The notes under the pieces were generated by a model. It was not told the DNA's origin, searched no databases, and was given only the letters and a program-made list of their open reading frames with translations. 64,000 bases of DNA from Hyphomicrobiales bacterium. Its GTDB lineage: Bacteria > Pseudomonadota > Alphaproteobacteria > Rhizobiales > Rhizobiaceae. Of the stretch, positions 18,901 through 29,278 are shown piece by piece (position 1 is the first letter of the stretch; each line of letters opens with the position of its first letter). The stretch covers positions 105,599-169,598 of the forward strand of contig UCAG01000007.1 of assembly GCA_900470285.1 (NCBI GenBank). Direction: 5' to 3'. Made by a program: the position numbers and the translations under genes.

Positions 18901-20732
18901 AGCGCTCGGCGATCAAGCAGGTGGCATCAGGACGTTTTGGTGTGACCACAGAATATCTGGTCAATGCCGATATGATCCAGATCAAGGTGGCACAGGGTGC
19001 CAAACCCGGAGAAGGCGGTCAGTTGCCGGGTCATAAAGTGGATGCGACAATTGCCAAGACACGTCATTCCACCCCGCGTGTCGGCTTGATTTCGCCGCCG
19101 CCGCATCATGATATTTATTCCATTGAAGATCTGGCGCAGCTGATTTTCGACCTGAAAAACGTTAATCCTCAAGCCGATATTTCGGTCAAGCTGGTGTCGG
19201 AAGTCGGTGTCGGTACGGTTGCTGCCGGTGTTGCCAAGGCACGTGCCGATCATATCACCGTTTCCGGTTATGACGGCGGTACCGGTGCATCACCGCTGAC
19301 TTCGCTGAAACATGCCGGTTCCCCTTGGGAAACAGGTCTGGCCGAAACCCATCAGACATTGGTTCTCAATGGTTTGCGCTCGCGCATTGCATTGCAGGTC
19401 GATGGTGGTCTGCGCACGGGGCGCGATGTGATTATCGGTGCTTTGCTGGGTGCGGATGAATTCGGCTTCTCCACCGCACCATTGATTGCTGCCGGTTGTA
19501 TCATGATGCGCAAATGTCATTTGAATACTTGTCCGGTTGGCGTGGCGACCCAAGATCCTGTGCTGCGTCAGCGTTTCAAAGGCACGCCGGAGCATGTGAT
19601 CAACTTCTTCTTCTATCTGGCGGAAGAAGTGCGTGTGCTGCTGGCCGAGCTTGGCTTTACCAAGCTTGAGCAGATTATCGGCCGTTCAGACCTGTTGGAA
19701 AAACAGGCGGCGATTAATCACTGGAAGGCACAGGGTCTGGATTTTAGCCGTATTTTCTACCGCCCTTATGCGGCAATTGCTGGCGATGAGGCACAGCTGC
19801 GCCATACGCAATTGCAGCAGCATCCGATTGATGATGTGCTGGATCATGATCTGATTGCAGCTGCCGCACCGGCACTGGAAAATCGTGAGAAGGTTACACT
19901 TATCCGCAGCATTAAAAATACAGATCGCTCGGCAGGGGCGATGCTGTCCGGTGCGCTGGTCAGCCGTTACCGCCACAAAGGTCTGCCGGAAGATACGATT
20001 CAGGTGCGCTTCAACGGTACTGCAGGGCAGTCTTTCGCAGCCTTTCTGGCGCATGGCATCAGTTTCGAACTGCATGGCGAAGGCAATGACTATATCGGCA
20101 AGGGCTTAAGCGGCGGACGGATTATTATCCGTCCGAGTGAAGACAGCCGGCTCAAGGCTGATGAGGCGATTATTGCGGGCAATACTGTGCTCTACGGCGC
20201 GATTGAAGGCGAATGTTATATTCGCGGACAGGCGGGCGAGCGTTTTGCTGTGCGCAATTCCGGTGCTGTTGCGGTTGTTGAAGGCGTGGGTGATCACGGT
20301 TGCGAATATATGACCGGTGGTGTGGTGGTTGTGATCGGCGAGACAGGGCGCAATTTCGCGGCCGGTATGTCCGGTGGCGTGGCCTATGTGCTGGATGAAG
20401 CCGGTGATTTTGCCCAGCGTTGCAATATGGCGATGGTCGAACTGGAGCCGGTGCCTGAAGAGGATGACATTCTCGAAAAGCTGCATCATCACGGCGGTGA
20501 TCTGATGCATAAAGGCCGCGTGGATGTTTCCGGCAATATGACCCGTCACGATGAGGAACGTCTGGCACAGTTGCTGGCCAATCATCATCATTATACGGGG
20601 TCGCAACAGGCACGGATGATCCTTGATAACTGGGAACAGTATCGTCCGAAATTCGTCAAAGTCATGCCGGTCGAATATCGCCGAGCCTTGGAAGAGATGG
20701 AACTTCTGCGCAATCCGGTTGCCGCAGAATAA
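15981..20732 (+). CDS. gltB: Glutamate synthase (NADPH), large alpha subunit
   Basis: 1583 residues. It makes two glutamates from glutamine and 2-oxoglutarate. The nucleophile is Cys52 in DACGVGF, which becomes residue 1 after removal of a 51-residue propeptide; that propeptide is unusually rich in Thr and Ser. Domains in order are glutamine amidotransferase type 2 (52 to about 430), central domain, FMN-binding synthase barrel (with [10 protein letters not shown]), the [3Fe-4S] motif [14 protein letters not shown] near residue 1180, and the C-terminal GxGxG beta-helix. A strong AAGGAGG site precedes the ATG. gltD follows after 31 bases. Ammonia assimilation under low nitrogen is its usual role. 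Confidence 0.97.
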   Translation: MLIKSHSVGAFQAHTHTEKGGKTTTSTKTTQTSRTMPKKQGLYDPRHEHDACGVGFIAQMKNVPSHQIVLDGLQMLENLTHRGAVGADPLMGDGAGILVQIPDRFFREEMAKTGIHLPDAGHYAVGQIFMPQDVKLRAHLERVITEVIAAEGQTLLGFRTVPVDNSSLSKAPEIAATEPVHRQVFIGRNPNIASDDDFERRLFVLRKVISNRIFHETEGRDNGFYIVSMSARTVVYKGMFLAYQVGAYYKDLADPRFESAIALVHQRFSTNTFPSWKLAHPYRMVAHNGEINTLRGNVNWMAARQASVDSELFGNDISKLWPISYEGQSDTACFDNALEFLVQGGYRLSHAMMMLIPEAWGNNKLMADERKAFYEYHAALMEPWDGPAAVAFTDGRQIGATLDRNGLRPARYLVTDDDRIILASEAGVLPVDESRIVKKWRLQPGRMLLIDLEEGRIVSDDELKSQIASAHPYRQWLKNTQLVLEDLAPVEPRALRRDVSLIERQRSFGYTQEDTKLLMAPMATTGQEAVGSMGTDTPISALSDKAKLLYTYFKQNFAQVTNPPIDPIREELVMSLVSFIGPRPNLFDLVGTSRRKRMEVRQPILTNADLEKIRSIGHSEDRFDTKTLDITYPVNEGAAGMDGTLARLCDRAEAAVHGGYNIIILSDRQVGPDRIAIPALLATAAVHHHLIRKGLRTSVGLVVESGEPREVHHFCCLAGYGAEAINPYLAFDTLTDMHQRGDFPPEVDSSEIVSRYIKSIGKGMLKVMSKMGISTYQSYCGAQIFDAIGLRQDFVDRYFFGTASMIEGVGLNEVAQETVLRHNTAFVKEIGGTGALPAGGEYAYRIRGEAHMWSPDAVAKLQHAVRNDNPKSFAEYSEMLNSRSAAAKTIRSLFHLKRAGERGKRPVDLAEVEPAAEIVKRFSTGAMSFGSISREAHTTLAVAMNRIGAKSNTGEGGEEPDRLYPLRDGSPNPQRSAIKQVASGRFGVTTEYLVNADMIQIKVAQGAKPGEGGQLPGHKVDATIAKTRHSTPRVGLISPPPHHDIYSIEDLAQLIFDLKNVNPQADISVKLVSEVGVGTVAAGVAKARADHITVSGYDGGTGASPLTSLKHAGSPWETGLAETHQTLVLNGLRSRIALQVDGGLRTGRDVIIGALLGADEFGFSTAPLIAAGCIMMRKCHLNTCPVGVATQDPVLRQRFKGTPEHVINFFFYLAEEVRVLLAELGFTKLEQIIGRSDLLEKQAAINHWKAQGLDFSRIFYRPYAAIAGDEAQLRHTQLQQHPIDDVLDHDLIAAAAPALENREKVTLIRSIKNTDRSAGAMLSGALVSRYRHKGLPEDTIQVRFNGTAGQSFAAFLAHGISFELHGEGNDYIGKGLSGGRIIIRPSEDSRLKADEAIIAGNTVLYGAIEGECYIRGQAGERFAVRNSGAVAVVEGVGDHGCEYMTGGVVVVIGETGRNFAAGMSGGVAYVLDEAGDFAQRCNMAMVELEPVPEEDDILEKLHHHGGDLMHKGRVDVSGNMTRHDEERLAQLLANHHHYTGSQQARMILDNWEQYRPKFVKVMPVEYRRALEEMELLRNPVAAE

Positions 20733-20763
20733 TCCGCACTTCAGAAAAGAACAGGTTTTTAAA

Positions 20764-22233
20764 ATGGGTAAAGTTACAGGTTTTCTGGAGATCGACCGGC
20801 AGGTTGCGCAATATCAGCCGGCATCGGATCGTATCAGGCATTTTCGTGAATTCACTCTGCCGATGAGTGAACCGGAAGTGCAGAAACAGGCTGCACGCTG
20901 TATGGATTGCGGTGTGCCGTTTTGCCATGGCGATAAAAGCGGTGACAGCGGTTGTCCGGTGAATAACCAGATTCCGGACTGGAATGATCTGGTTTATGCG
21001 GGGCAGTGGGAAGAGGCGATTGCCAATCTCCATTCCACCAATAATTTTCCGGAATTTACGGGGCGGATTTGCCCTGCACCGTGCGAGGAATCCTGCACGC
21101 TCAATCTGGAAGATATGCCGGTGGCCATCAAAACAGTTGAGCAGGCACTGGCCGATAAGGCTTTCGAACTGGGGCTGATACAACCGCAAATCGCGGCTGT
21201 TAAGACCGGAAAACGTGTTGCGATTATCGGCTCGGGCCCTGCAGGTCTGGCCGCTGCACAACAGCTTGCACGGGCTGGTCACGGTGTTGATGTCTATGAA
21301 CGGGAAAGCCGTGCCGGTGGTTTGCTGCGCTATGGTATTCCTGATTTTAAAATGGAAAAGCACCTGATTGACCGTCGTATCGCCCAGATGGAAGGCGAGG
21401 GCGTGACGTTCCATTGCAGTGTGGAAATCGGCAAGGACATTGCGGTCAAACAATTGCTCAAAGATTATGATGCTGTGCTCTATTGCGGCGGCGCGGAAAC
21501 ACCGCGTGATCCGGCTTTGCCGGGATCTGATTTAAACGGTGTTTATGATGCTATGCCTTATCTGGTGCAGCAGAACCGCCGTGTTGCGGGTGAAGACGAA
21601 CAGTCGCGTGCTTGGGCTTTGGAAGACAGTATTTCGGCTGCCGGCAAGCGCGTAGTGGTTGTTGGCGGTGGTGATACTGCCTCTGACTGTGTGGGAACAG
21701 CGTTCCGGCAGGGCGCAGTACAGGTAACGCAGCTGGATATTCGTCCTGAACCACCGGCACGGGAAGATAAGCTCGGCGTGTGGCCTTATTGGGCGACAAA
21801 GATCCGTATTTCGTCCAGTCAGGCGGAAGGCGCTGTGCGTGAGTTTCAGGTAGCAACACTTGGCTTTGGCGGCGAAGACGGCCAACTGACCCATGTGCTT
21901 TGCAGTGCAGTGGATGAACGGCGCAGGCCAATTGCCGGTTCTGAATTCATTTTGCAGGCGGATTTGGCATTCATTGCCTTGGGTTTCAGCGGCCCTACCA
22001 AGCAAGGCGTGTTGCCGGAGCTCGGTGACAGGCTGAAACTCAGGAAAGATACACGCGGCGGGGAGAGCGTGATGGCCAATGAGACGGATTATCACACATC
22101 CGTACCCAAATTCTTTGCAGCGGGTGATGTGCGTCGTGGCCAGTCACTTGTTGTCTGGGCAATCCGTGAAGGCAGACAGGCTGCACGGGCTATTGATCTG
22201 CAATTGATGGGTGCAAGTCTGTTGCCTGTGTGA
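20764..22233 (+). CDS. gltD: Glutamate synthase (NADPH), small beta subunit
   Basis: 489 residues from MGKVTGF; the reading frame is open further upstream but overlaps gltB, and this start matches the family. N-terminal Cys motifs (CMDCGVPFC, CPAPCEESC) carry two [4Fe-4S] clusters. The FAD site is GSGPAGLAAA, and the NADPH site is GGGDTASDC. It passes electrons from NADPH to GltB. Co-transcribed with gltB and ended by the terminator just after its stop. Confidence 0.96.
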   Translation: MGKVTGFLEIDRQVAQYQPASDRIRHFREFTLPMSEPEVQKQAARCMDCGVPFCHGDKSGDSGCPVNNQIPDWNDLVYAGQWEEAIANLHSTNNFPEFTGRICPAPCEESCTLNLEDMPVAIKTVEQALADKAFELGLIQPQIAAVKTGKRVAIIGSGPAGLAAAQQLARAGHGVDVYERESRAGGLLRYGIPDFKMEKHLIDRRIAQMEGEGVTFHCSVEIGKDIAVKQLLKDYDAVLYCGGAETPRDPALPGSDLNGVYDAMPYLVQQNRRVAGEDEQSRAWALEDSISAAGKRVVVVGGGDTASDCVGTAFRQGAVQVTQLDIRPEPPAREDKLGVWPYWATKIRISSSQAEGAVREFQVATLGFGGEDGQLTHVLCSAVDERRRPIAGSEFILQADLAFIALGFSGPTKQGVLPELGDRLKLRKDTRGGESVMANETDYHTSVPKFFAAGDVRRGQSLVVWAIREGRQAARAIDLQLMGASLLPV

Positions 22234-22240
22234 ATGAAAA

Positions 22241-22268
22241 AGCCCTGCTGAAAGCAGGGCTTCTTTTT
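22241..22268 (+). terminator. Rho-independent terminator of gltBD
   Basis: Stem AGCCCTGCT/AGCAGGGCT with loop GAA, then TCTTTTT. The T run overlaps the stop codon of the convergent SGNH gene (22267-22269). Confidence 0.88.
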
Positions 22269-23547
22269 AAGGGCGTGGCCAGCTGAAATCATCTGCGCGG
22301 CCATGCGGAGCCGTCTTTGTTGCAGGCTTATTTCCTGCAGGCACAGCAGCTGTTTTACTGATCGCGGTTGTGTCACCCAGTAAAATGTCATCATCTGACT
22401 GATCGAGGTCGTTGAGTTTCACTGGCCCGATACGGGTAATTTCTTTATGCACCGGCAAAGCCATAGGCTCATTGCTTTTACTGTCAGATGAAACAGGAGC
22501 ATCCGGCGATGAGAGTTTCAGCAGCTGGCGTAATGGTTTTTCTGCATAGAAAGCCAGTTTTCGCTTGCCGGCTGCGGTCATATTAATCCCGTCATTGCCG
22601 CGCAGGCGTACCGTCTGGCCGTTCACATCAACACCGGTCTGTGTGAAGCTGCCTTTATCATCGACAAAACCGTCCCAAACATCAGCGAAAACAACCTGAG
22701 GTGTTACGTCTTCTGCCGTGCGGGTTTGTTCTGTGGTGACTTTGTAGGTGGCTTGCTCGGTTGCAGTCTTGTAAATCTTATTCAGCGACAGCATGGTCTG
22801 AGATAATGCAGATGACTGATAGGGAGGCTGGCCGATCCAGACAACAGGGACGCCGGATTTCGCTGTGACTTGCAGAAATTCATCAACCCGCGACTGATAC
22901 AGTTTTTTCCATTCATCTGTATCGGCGGCAACACTGATACTTTTCTGTGTGAGCGGCTGACGGTCATTGGCTCCGATCATCATAACGACGACAACTGGTT
23001 TTTGTTCAGCCAAAATGGCCGGAAGTTCTTTGCTCCAGTTATAATAATCCTGACGAACAAAGCCTGATGAACCATTTGTCCGGTTGATAATCTGCAAATC
23101 CGCGGTTTGGGAAAATGTCTCTGTAAGCCCTTCGGCAAGACCACCGGCGATAAAATCCCCGATAACCATGATTTTCCGCGCATCGGGGTTCTTTGCGACG
23201 GCTTCCGGTTGCGGTGGTGTTATGATGGCTGGTTTAGGTTTGGCCACAACGGGTTTTTTCTTCACCGGTGCCGAGCGTCTCTGCGGTTGCTGAACCTGAG
23301 GGCGGGTGACTTCCTGCTGTCTTGGCTGTGCGGGATTACCGAATAAAATATCCAATAATGTGCGGCGTTTCTGTTGTTGCGGATATTGCTGGGCAATGAG
23401 AACAGAGGCACCGTCCGGCTCTGCTATTTGTGCCTGTGCAGTGACAGCGGGCGTCAGCAATGCGGTCAGAGCGAAAACCACAGTTAAGGATTGCAGACGG
23501 AGGAAGCCTGATCTGATCTTGTTCTGTGTGATTGTCTGATCCGTCAT
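22267..23547 (-). CDS. Secreted or periplasmic SGNH/GDSL hydrolase-like protein (DUF459)
   Basis: 426 residues. A signal-like hydrophobic segment lies at about residues 14-40 (VVFALTALLTPAVTAQAQ). A Pro/Gln/Lys-rich linker follows, then an SGNH domain: block I is VIGDFIAGGLAEG (Asp in place of the usual catalytic-Ser context GDS), block III MIGANDRQPL, and a late NGINMTAAGKRKLA block with no clear DxxH. The missing Ser means it may be a non-catalytic or altered member, as in other DUF459 proteins. It may modify cell-wall or capsule acyl groups. The ATG at 23547 is preferred over a TTG four codons earlier. Confidence 0.75.
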   Translation of the reverse strand: MTDQTITQNKIRSGFLRLQSLTVVFALTALLTPAVTAQAQIAEPDGASVLIAQQYPQQQKRRTLLDILFGNPAQPRQQEVTRPQVQQPQRRSAPVKKKPVVAKPKPAIITPPQPEAVAKNPDARKIMVIGDFIAGGLAEGLTETFSQTADLQIINRTNGSSGFVRQDYYNWSKELPAILAEQKPVVVVMMIGANDRQPLTQKSISVAADTDEWKKLYQSRVDEFLQVTAKSGVPVVWIGQPPYQSSALSQTMLSLNKIYKTATEQATYKVTTEQTRTAEDVTPQVVFADVWDGFVDDKGSFTQTGVDVNGQTVRLRGNDGINMTAAGKRKLAFYAEKPLRQLLKLSSPDAPVSSDSKSNEPMALPVHKEITRIGPVKLNDLDQSDDDILLGDTTAISKTAAVPAGNKPATKTAPHGRADDFSWPRP

Positions 23548-23656
23548 AACGGGTTTCAACCCTTAAATCTTCTGCCGTATTCGCTGTTTTCAAAACGCAG
23601 ATGAGCGGCAGTATAAAGGATCAGGCCGGATAAACCGGCCTGAAAATAAGTTGTAT

Positions 23657-24892
23657 TTAACGGCGGCGCAGGACGCTGAGTACTTCTTTGCTCGGATGGC
23701 CGTCAGGTGAAAGCCCGTTGCGCTGCTGGAAGGCCTCAATCGCTTTGCGTGAACTGGAGCCGATTTTGCCGTCAATATTGCCGTCATAATAGCCGAGTGC
23801 ACGAAGATGTGTTTGCAATTCCTCACGCTCTTTCATGGATATTGGCGTGAAAGGACGGTTCCAGTCCTGCACAAGGCCGTTGTAACCTGCGACACGGTCG
23901 GCCAGAAGACCCACGCCGAGAGCGTATTTATCCGCATTATTATAGCGCTTGATAACGAAGAAATTCTTGGTCATCAGGAAGGCAGGGCCACTGCGGCCAT
24001 CCATGACTTTCAGCGTTGCTTTCTCACTGTCGCTCGGGAACGGCCGGCCATTGGCACGTACCAACCCCAGACGACGCCATTCGGCAATGCTCAGGCTACC
24101 GGACGGGAACTTGCCCGAAGCGGGCAGAACCACTTCATAACCCCATGTGCGGCCTGGTTCCCAGCCGTTTTTACGCAGAAGATTGGCAGCCGTTGCCAGA
24201 GCATCCGGCACGGAATTCCAGATATCGCGTTTGCCGTTACCATCGAAATCAACAGCATAGGCCTGATAGCTGGTAGGGATAAACTGGGTATGTCCCATCG
24301 CACCGGCCCATGAGCCGCTCAGATGCCCGCGGTCAATATCACCGGTCTGAAGAATTTTCATAGCTGCAATCAACTGTGTGCGCGCATATTTGGCACGGCG
24401 CTGATCGGCATAGGCCAGAGTCGCCAGAGACCGGATCGCATCGCGCATCACATCAGGGCGCTGCATCATTTCGCCATAGCCGGTTTCCATCGACCAGATG
24501 GCCAGAAGCACATTTTTGTCTACACCATATTGCTTTTCAATAGCATTGAGGGCTTTGCCCCATTTGCGTGCCATTGCCTGACCGGTGCCGATAGAATGCT
24601 CATTGACACGGTTGTCGATATATTCCCAGACAGGAGATGTAAATTCGGGCTGGTAGCGCGCCTTTTGCAGCACTTCCGGATCAATGGCATTCACACCGGC
24701 AAAAGCACGGTCAAAAGTGGCCGGAGCAATACCGTTCTGCATAGCTACAGGGCGAAAACTGGAGACCCATTTGCGAAATTGTGCATCAGCAGATGCATAG
24801 CCGGTCGTCAGAATAAGCGACAGCGCAGCCGCAGAGGCTGTTGTTGCTGCGGTCTTCCAAAAGCGGCTTTTGAAAATATGGGTTCGAAGCAT
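23657..24892 (-). CDS. Lytic murein transglycosylase with peptidoglycan-binding domain
   Basis: 411 residues from the ATG that has a GGGAGAA ribosome site; the frame is open upstream without a better start. A signal peptide ends near YASADA (residue 35). The MltB-type transglycosylase domain (SLT_2) has its catalytic Glu in WSMETGYG and the conserved GAMGHTQFIPTSY. The C-terminal PG_binding_1 repeat covers the last 65 residues. It cleaves glycan strands in the periplasm to form 1,6-anhydro ends. No lipobox Cys, so it is probably soluble. Confidence 0.92.
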   Translation of the reverse strand: MLRTHIFKSRFWKTAATTASAAALSLILTTGYASADAQFRKWVSSFRPVAMQNGIAPATFDRAFAGVNAIDPEVLQKARYQPEFTSPVWEYIDNRVNEHSIGTGQAMARKWGKALNAIEKQYGVDKNVLLAIWSMETGYGEMMQRPDVMRDAIRSLATLAYADQRRAKYARTQLIAAMKILQTGDIDRGHLSGSWAGAMGHTQFIPTSYQAYAVDFDGNGKRDIWNSVPDALATAANLLRKNGWEPGRTWGYEVVLPASGKFPSGSLSIAEWRRLGLVRANGRPFPSDSEKATLKVMDGRSGPAFLMTKNFFVIKRYNNADKYALGVGLLADRVAGYNGLVQDWNRPFTPISMKEREELQTHLRALGYYDGNIDGKIGSSSRKAIEAFQQRNGLSPDGHPSKEVLSVLRRR

Positions 24893-25479
24893 GCTTTTCT
24901 CCCTGAATATAAACTTTAGCATTTTGCAATCAAACAATGCACATCGGCATTGCTGCTGACACGAAAATGCAATCAATAATGAGCGTAATGCAGTTTGCCG
25001 GTGCTCACTACGCTCGGGTAATGGTGTTAGCCACATTATCCGGATACAAAATCGCTTCACAATTTTGCGGGAAATGGTCTAGGTTTATTCTTTATGCCAC
25101 ACGGAAGTTAGCATTTAGTTTACCATGCAGTACCGGAATTAAGAACCGGCAAAAAACTGTTAGAACCGTACAGATAATAATCAGACAGCGAATGATCAGT
25201 ATATGCGTAATTTCAGCTTAACTGAATTACTGCTGCCTTCATGAACCGGACCTGAAGAAATTCCGCTTTATGCATGAAATTTGCTCAACTGCGGTAATAA
25301 TTGCACATGAAATGTGACTGTAACTTTTAGATAATGCAGGCTTTTTTCATATTTTGGCTGTAATGGCTTTTATAGATCAGGTTTAGCAAGAGACTATAGT
25401 ACAGGTTCATAAAGAAAAATTATAACCGGCGACTTAGGTTTTTAAATGTAGGTTGAAACCGGATAAAACGGGAAGTGAC
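24893..25479. other. AT-rich intergenic region before galU
   Basis: About 590 bases between divergent genes. It contains several A/T runs but no coding frame, repeat or RNA family that I can identify. Promoters for the transglycosylase and galU must lie here. Confidence 0.45.
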
Positions 25480-26373
25480 ATGAGTTCAGTTAAAAAAATC
25501 CGCAAAGCAGTTTTTCCTGTCGCCGGACTGGGGACACGTTTCTTACCAGCGACTAAATCAATTCCAAAAGAAATGCTGACGGTTGTTGATAAACCCGTCA
25601 TTCAATATGTGGTTGATGAAGCGCGCGAAGCGGGTATTGAGCATCTGATTTTTGTAACCGGTCGTAATAAGGCGGTGATCGAAGATTATTTTGATGCGCA
25701 GGTTGAACTTTATGCCACTCTGCAGGAGCGTGGTAAGCTCAATGAGCTGAACCATATGCAGGAATTGCAGCCGCAGCCCGGTACGACCAGTTTCACCCGC
25801 CAGCAGGTGCCGCTGGGTCTTGGCCATGCAGTATGGTGCGCCCGCGAAATCGTCGGTGACGAACCTTTTGCGTTGTTGTTGCCGGATATGGTGATGCAGT
25901 CGAAAAAAGGCTGCCTCAAAGAAATGGTTGAGCTTTATGAGCAGACCGGCGGCAATGTGATTGCTGTACAGGAATGTGACCCGGAAGAAGCGCATAAATA
26001 TGGTATTGTCGGTAAAGGCAATGCAATCGGCAATGGTTTTGAAATCAACCAAATGGTTGAAAAGCCTGCCAAAGGCACTGCGCCGTCAAATCTCTATATT
26101 AATGGCCGTTATATTCTCCAGCCTGAAATCTTCGACCTGCTGAGCAAACAGGAAAAAGGTGCCGGTAATGAAATTCAGCTGACTGATGCGATGCTGAAAC
26201 TGGCGAAAGAGCAGGAGTTTTACGGCTTTAATTATCAGGGGCGTACCTTTGACTGCGGTTCTAAAGAGGGGTTCATTCAGGCTAATGTGGCCTTTGCCCT
26301 GTGGCGCCATGATATCCGCCCGCTGGTTGAAGTCAGCATTGATGAGTTGCTCAAGACGATTAAACTCTCTTAG
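25480..26373 (+). CDS. galU: UTP-glucose-1-phosphate uridylyltransferase
   Basis: 297 residues. The nucleotidyltransferase motif [19 protein letters not shown] lies at residues 14-32, followed by [10 protein letters not shown] and the typical GHAVWCA and GFIQANV blocks. It makes UDP-glucose for lipopolysaccharide, exopolysaccharide and cyclic glucan. The ATG at 25480 has GGAAG five bases upstream; a TTG nine codons earlier is less likely. A strong terminator follows. Confidence 0.95.
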   Translation: MSSVKKIRKAVFPVAGLGTRFLPATKSIPKEMLTVVDKPVIQYVVDEAREAGIEHLIFVTGRNKAVIEDYFDAQVELYATLQERGKLNELNHMQELQPQPGTTSFTRQQVPLGLGHAVWCAREIVGDEPFALLLPDMVMQSKKGCLKEMVELYEQTGGNVIAVQECDPEEAHKYGIVGKGNAIGNGFEINQMVEKPAKGTAPSNLYINGRYILQPEIFDLLSKQEKGAGNEIQLTDAMLKLAKEQEFYGFNYQGRTFDCGSKEGFIQANVAFALWRHDIRPLVEVSIDELLKTIKLS

Positions 26374-26380
26374 TTGAAAC

Positions 26381-26409
26381 AAAAAAGCCGGTCAGTGACC
26401 GGCTTTTTT
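26381..26409. terminator. Bidirectional terminator between galU and the barrel-protein gene
   Basis: AAAAAAGCCGGTCA facing TGACCGGCTTTTTT: six As and six Ts flank the stem, so it works for both convergent genes. Confidence 0.9.
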
Positions 26410-26427
26410 ATTGCGGGTGTAACTATG

Positions 26428-27954
26428 TCAGCGGCGCAGCTTTACGCCGAGATAGACGCTGTTGCTGCTATATTTACGGCTGGCCACATCGCTGTTGATG
26501 AATTCATGGCGCAATTTTCCATCCACACCGAAGAAACGATTGAACCAATAGGTTGCCCCGATTTCCGCGCCCATACCATAATCGGTACCGCTGCCGTCAC
26601 GATTATCACGAATGGAAGCATCAAAACGGGCATTCACACTGAGGTCAGCACGGATCATGCGGGTGACATCGATATTGGCGAGATACAGAATTGATGAATT
26701 GCCGCCAATATCCGGACTGCTGTCGAGATAAGTACGCAGACCAAAGCGGACATCTGTGCCGCGCTGTGGTGACCAGTTCATCGCTGCATCCACGGACAGG
26801 CCGCCGGTATCGCGCAGACGGTCATCTTCGCTGCGGGCACCGATATAGCCGACTGAAAATTCACCGTTCAGTTTTTCACCGGTATTGATCTGCAATCCGG
26901 TACGAAGCCCGAGCTGGGTTGCATTGCGATCCAGGCCATTATCATTCTGGTAAAGACGGCGCCCCACTTCAACTTCCGCAAACGGGCGGATAGCGGCGCT
27001 CAACTCAAAACCACCACGCAATGTCATGCTGACATAAGTATTGTTGCGGTCGCTCTGATCCAGCTGGTCGCCATTATATAATTTGGCTTTACCGTAACGG
27101 GTATTGTTCACCCGTGCTATCGCACTGGCAAAAATTTTGCCGATATCACGCTCAATACCGGCCTGTGCATTCAGACTCTGTACCAGAGGGCGGCTTCGTG
27201 CTGCGCTGATACCGTTCGGATCGGACGCATCTTCACGATTAACTGAGTAACCAAGCCCGAAATTCAGGCGGGTTTCATCACTCATATCCAGCCGTAATAC
27301 GGCATCAATCTGCCCGCGCGGATTGGAAACATACTGGCCGGAGAGATTCTTCTCGAAGATACCGGATGCATCAAGTGTGGCCAGATGGCTTGCCCAGTCT
27401 GAGCGTGCATTCAGCCTTAATGCGGTTTCGGACAAGATACCGCTGGTTCCGGTTGAGCTGTTATCGGCATTGTTGGTGGCGCGAATGCCTTGATCCAGCG
27501 ATGGCCGCAAGATGAAACTTCCGGCACGAATACCCTGCGGTTCAAACGGATCAGCTTCGAAAGGTGCCCGCGGGCGACCTTCAACGGCACCTTCCGGCAG
27601 ATTCTCCCGCCCTTCGCGAACGGCTCTGCCTGCATCTGCGGGGCCGGTGCGCAAGCCGCTGATATCTTCGCTCAAAGGAACAGTGCCGTCGGCAGCAGGG
27701 CGTGCAGCCGGAATTGCAGGATTGATCACAGGCTGTGCAACGATACGGCCATTAGCATCATAAGTTACATTTTCAGAGCCTTCGCTCTGCGCAATAACAT
27801 CGGCAATTGCATCATTCTGAGTGCCGGAGGGTACAGTTTGTGCCTGAGATATGGCCACGGATGAAAACAGCACAACGCCCGCCAGCAGAGCTGCCTGACG
27901 CAGCCCATACAGGGAGAGCGGAGCGTAATGAGCCGGTTTGGCTGTTTTTTCCAT
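26428..27954 (-). CDS. Outer membrane beta-barrel protein (BBP2-like)
   Basis: 508 residues. The N-terminal signal region (AALLAGVVLFSSVAISQAQ, cleaved near residue 39) is followed by a low-complexity Pro/Ala/Gly segment to about 150. The rest alternates polar and hydrophobic residues, as expected for about 16-18 beta strands, and ends in YLGVKLRR. This resembles the putative porin family BBP2_2 of rhizobia, often tied to polysaccharide export loci; export of a glycan is possible but unproven. It ends in Arg rather than the classical terminal Phe. Confidence 0.75.
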   Translation of the reverse strand: MEKTAKPAHYAPLSLYGLRQAALLAGVVLFSSVAISQAQTVPSGTQNDAIADVIAQSEGSENVTYDANGRIVAQPVINPAIPAARPAADGTVPLSEDISGLRTGPADAGRAVREGRENLPEGAVEGRPRAPFEADPFEPQGIRAGSFILRPSLDQGIRATNNADNSSTGTSGILSETALRLNARSDWASHLATLDASGIFEKNLSGQYVSNPRGQIDAVLRLDMSDETRLNFGLGYSVNREDASDPNGISAARSRPLVQSLNAQAGIERDIGKIFASAIARVNNTRYGKAKLYNGDQLDQSDRNNTYVSMTLRGGFELSAAIRPFAEVEVGRRLYQNDNGLDRNATQLGLRTGLQINTGEKLNGEFSVGYIGARSEDDRLRDTGGLSVDAAMNWSPQRGTDVRFGLRTYLDSSPDIGGNSSILYLANIDVTRMIRADLSVNARFDASIRDNRDGSGTDYGMGAEIGATYWFNRFFGVDGKLRHEFINSDVASRKYSSNSVYLGVKLRR

Positions 27955-28253
27955 TGTCCTGCCAAGAATTGTGCACGCAACTGAGAATGCCTGCAGAGAG
28001 CAGGCTTGTTACAGGACGGTAAATGATCATGGTTAATACAAGGTTTCTTTTGCTGTAATGGGCTGGCTTTATTCAGCTTTTTAGCTTGTGCTTTATTAAT
28101 TGCAGGGAAATATGCTCTGTGTTTCTGCAAACGGAGAGGCTGGACAGGGAATGTGTAAAGTTTTACCTCACATAATTCGTTTTGCAGAATGCAGCTCCGG
28201 TTTCTATATAGAAGAAGCACTATTGACCGGATGAATGAAGTGAGAGAAATCCA

Positions 28254-29228
28254 TTGAGCAGCCACAGCCCAGCTATCCGCTCCGCCCTGAATACAATCGC
28301 AGTTGAAAAAGCCGGTATGAGCGCTCTTGAAGATGCGCTGCAAAACGGACTTGCAGAGCCGTTTGAACAGGCGGTTCAGGCTATCTCCGCTATGAAGGGA
28401 CGGGTTGTTGTGACCGGTATCGGCAAAAGCGGCCATATCGGTTCCAAGCTGGCGGCAACTTTTGCGTCCACCGGAACGCCTGCGTTTTTTGTTCATGCGG
28501 CAGAAGCCAATCATGGCGATCTCGGCATGATTAACAGCAATGACGTTATTCTTGCCCTGTCCTGGTCAGGTGAGACTGCGGAGCTGAAAGGTATTGTCAG
28601 CTATTCCCGCCGTTTCAAAGTGCCGCTGATTGCACTGACCTCCGGTGAACATTCCACGCTCGGCCGTGAATCTGATGTGCTGTTGCTGTTGCCGAAAGCA
28701 ATTGAAGCTTGTCCGCATGGGGTTGCGCCGACCACTTCGACTTTGATGCAGCTGGCAGTCGGTGATGCTTTGGCACTTGCTCTGCTGGAAAGACGCGGCT
28801 TTACTGCCAGCGATTTCCGCGTATTTCATCCGGGGGGCTCGCTGGGGGCGAGCCTGTCCCATGTGAAGGATATTATGCATCGCGGTGATGAACTGCCGCT
28901 GGTTAAAATCGGCACGCCAATGCCGGAAGCGATGCGTATTCATTCGCATAAGCATTTTGGCTGTGTGATTGTTGAGAATGAAGACGGCACTCTGGCCGGT
29001 ATCATCACTGATGGCGATCTGACGCGCAATGTCGACCGGCCGATGGCGACGCTGAAAGTCGATGATATTATGACCCGTACACCAAAAACTGTCAGCCCTG
29101 ACCAGCTGCTTGGTTCAACGCTGGCTCTTTTGAATGAAGCACGTATTGGCGCGGTGATTGTGGCTGAGAATAACCGCCCTGTCGGACTGGTGCATTTCCA
29201 TGATCTGCTGCGTGCCGGCGTGGCGTAA
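28254..29228 (+). CDS. kdsD: D-arabinose-5-phosphate isomerase, KpsF/GutQ family
   Basis: 324 residues. An N-terminal SIS sugar-isomerase domain (VTGIGKSGHIGSKLAATF at residues 52-69, SWSGET later) is followed by two CBS domains from about residue 205. It converts ribulose-5-phosphate to arabinose-5-phosphate, the first step to Kdo for lipopolysaccharide. No ATG or GTG is in frame nearby, so the start is the TTG at 28254 with a weak GAGAG site. The CBS domains may sense a nucleotide. Confidence 0.92.
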   Translation: MSSHSPAIRSALNTIAVEKAGMSALEDALQNGLAEPFEQAVQAISAMKGRVVVTGIGKSGHIGSKLAATFASTGTPAFFVHAAEANHGDLGMINSNDVILALSWSGETAELKGIVSYSRRFKVPLIALTSGEHSTLGRESDVLLLLPKAIEACPHGVAPTTSTLMQLAVGDALALALLERRGFTASDFRVFHPGGSLGASLSHVKDIMHRGDELPLVKIGTPMPEAMRIHSHKHFGCVIVENEDGTLAGIITDGDLTRNVDRPMATLKVDDIMTRTPKTVSPDQLLGSTLALLNEARIGAVIVAENNRPVGLVHFHDLLRAGVA

Positions 29229-29248
29229 AATACTCATTGTATGATAAT

Positions 29249-29277
29249 AAAAAGGCGGCTTATCAGCCGCCTTTTTT
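29249..29277. terminator. Bidirectional terminator between kdsD and nfeD
   Basis: AAAAAGGCGGCT, loop TATC, AGCCGCC then six Ts; A run on the left serves the minus strand. Confidence 0.9.
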
Positions 29278-29278
29278 G

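Noticed and set aside
28020..28253. Riboswitch or leader ORF before kdsD
   Set aside because: No structured element or ribosome site was found; short ATG frames at 28231 and 28235 are out of frame and end at once.
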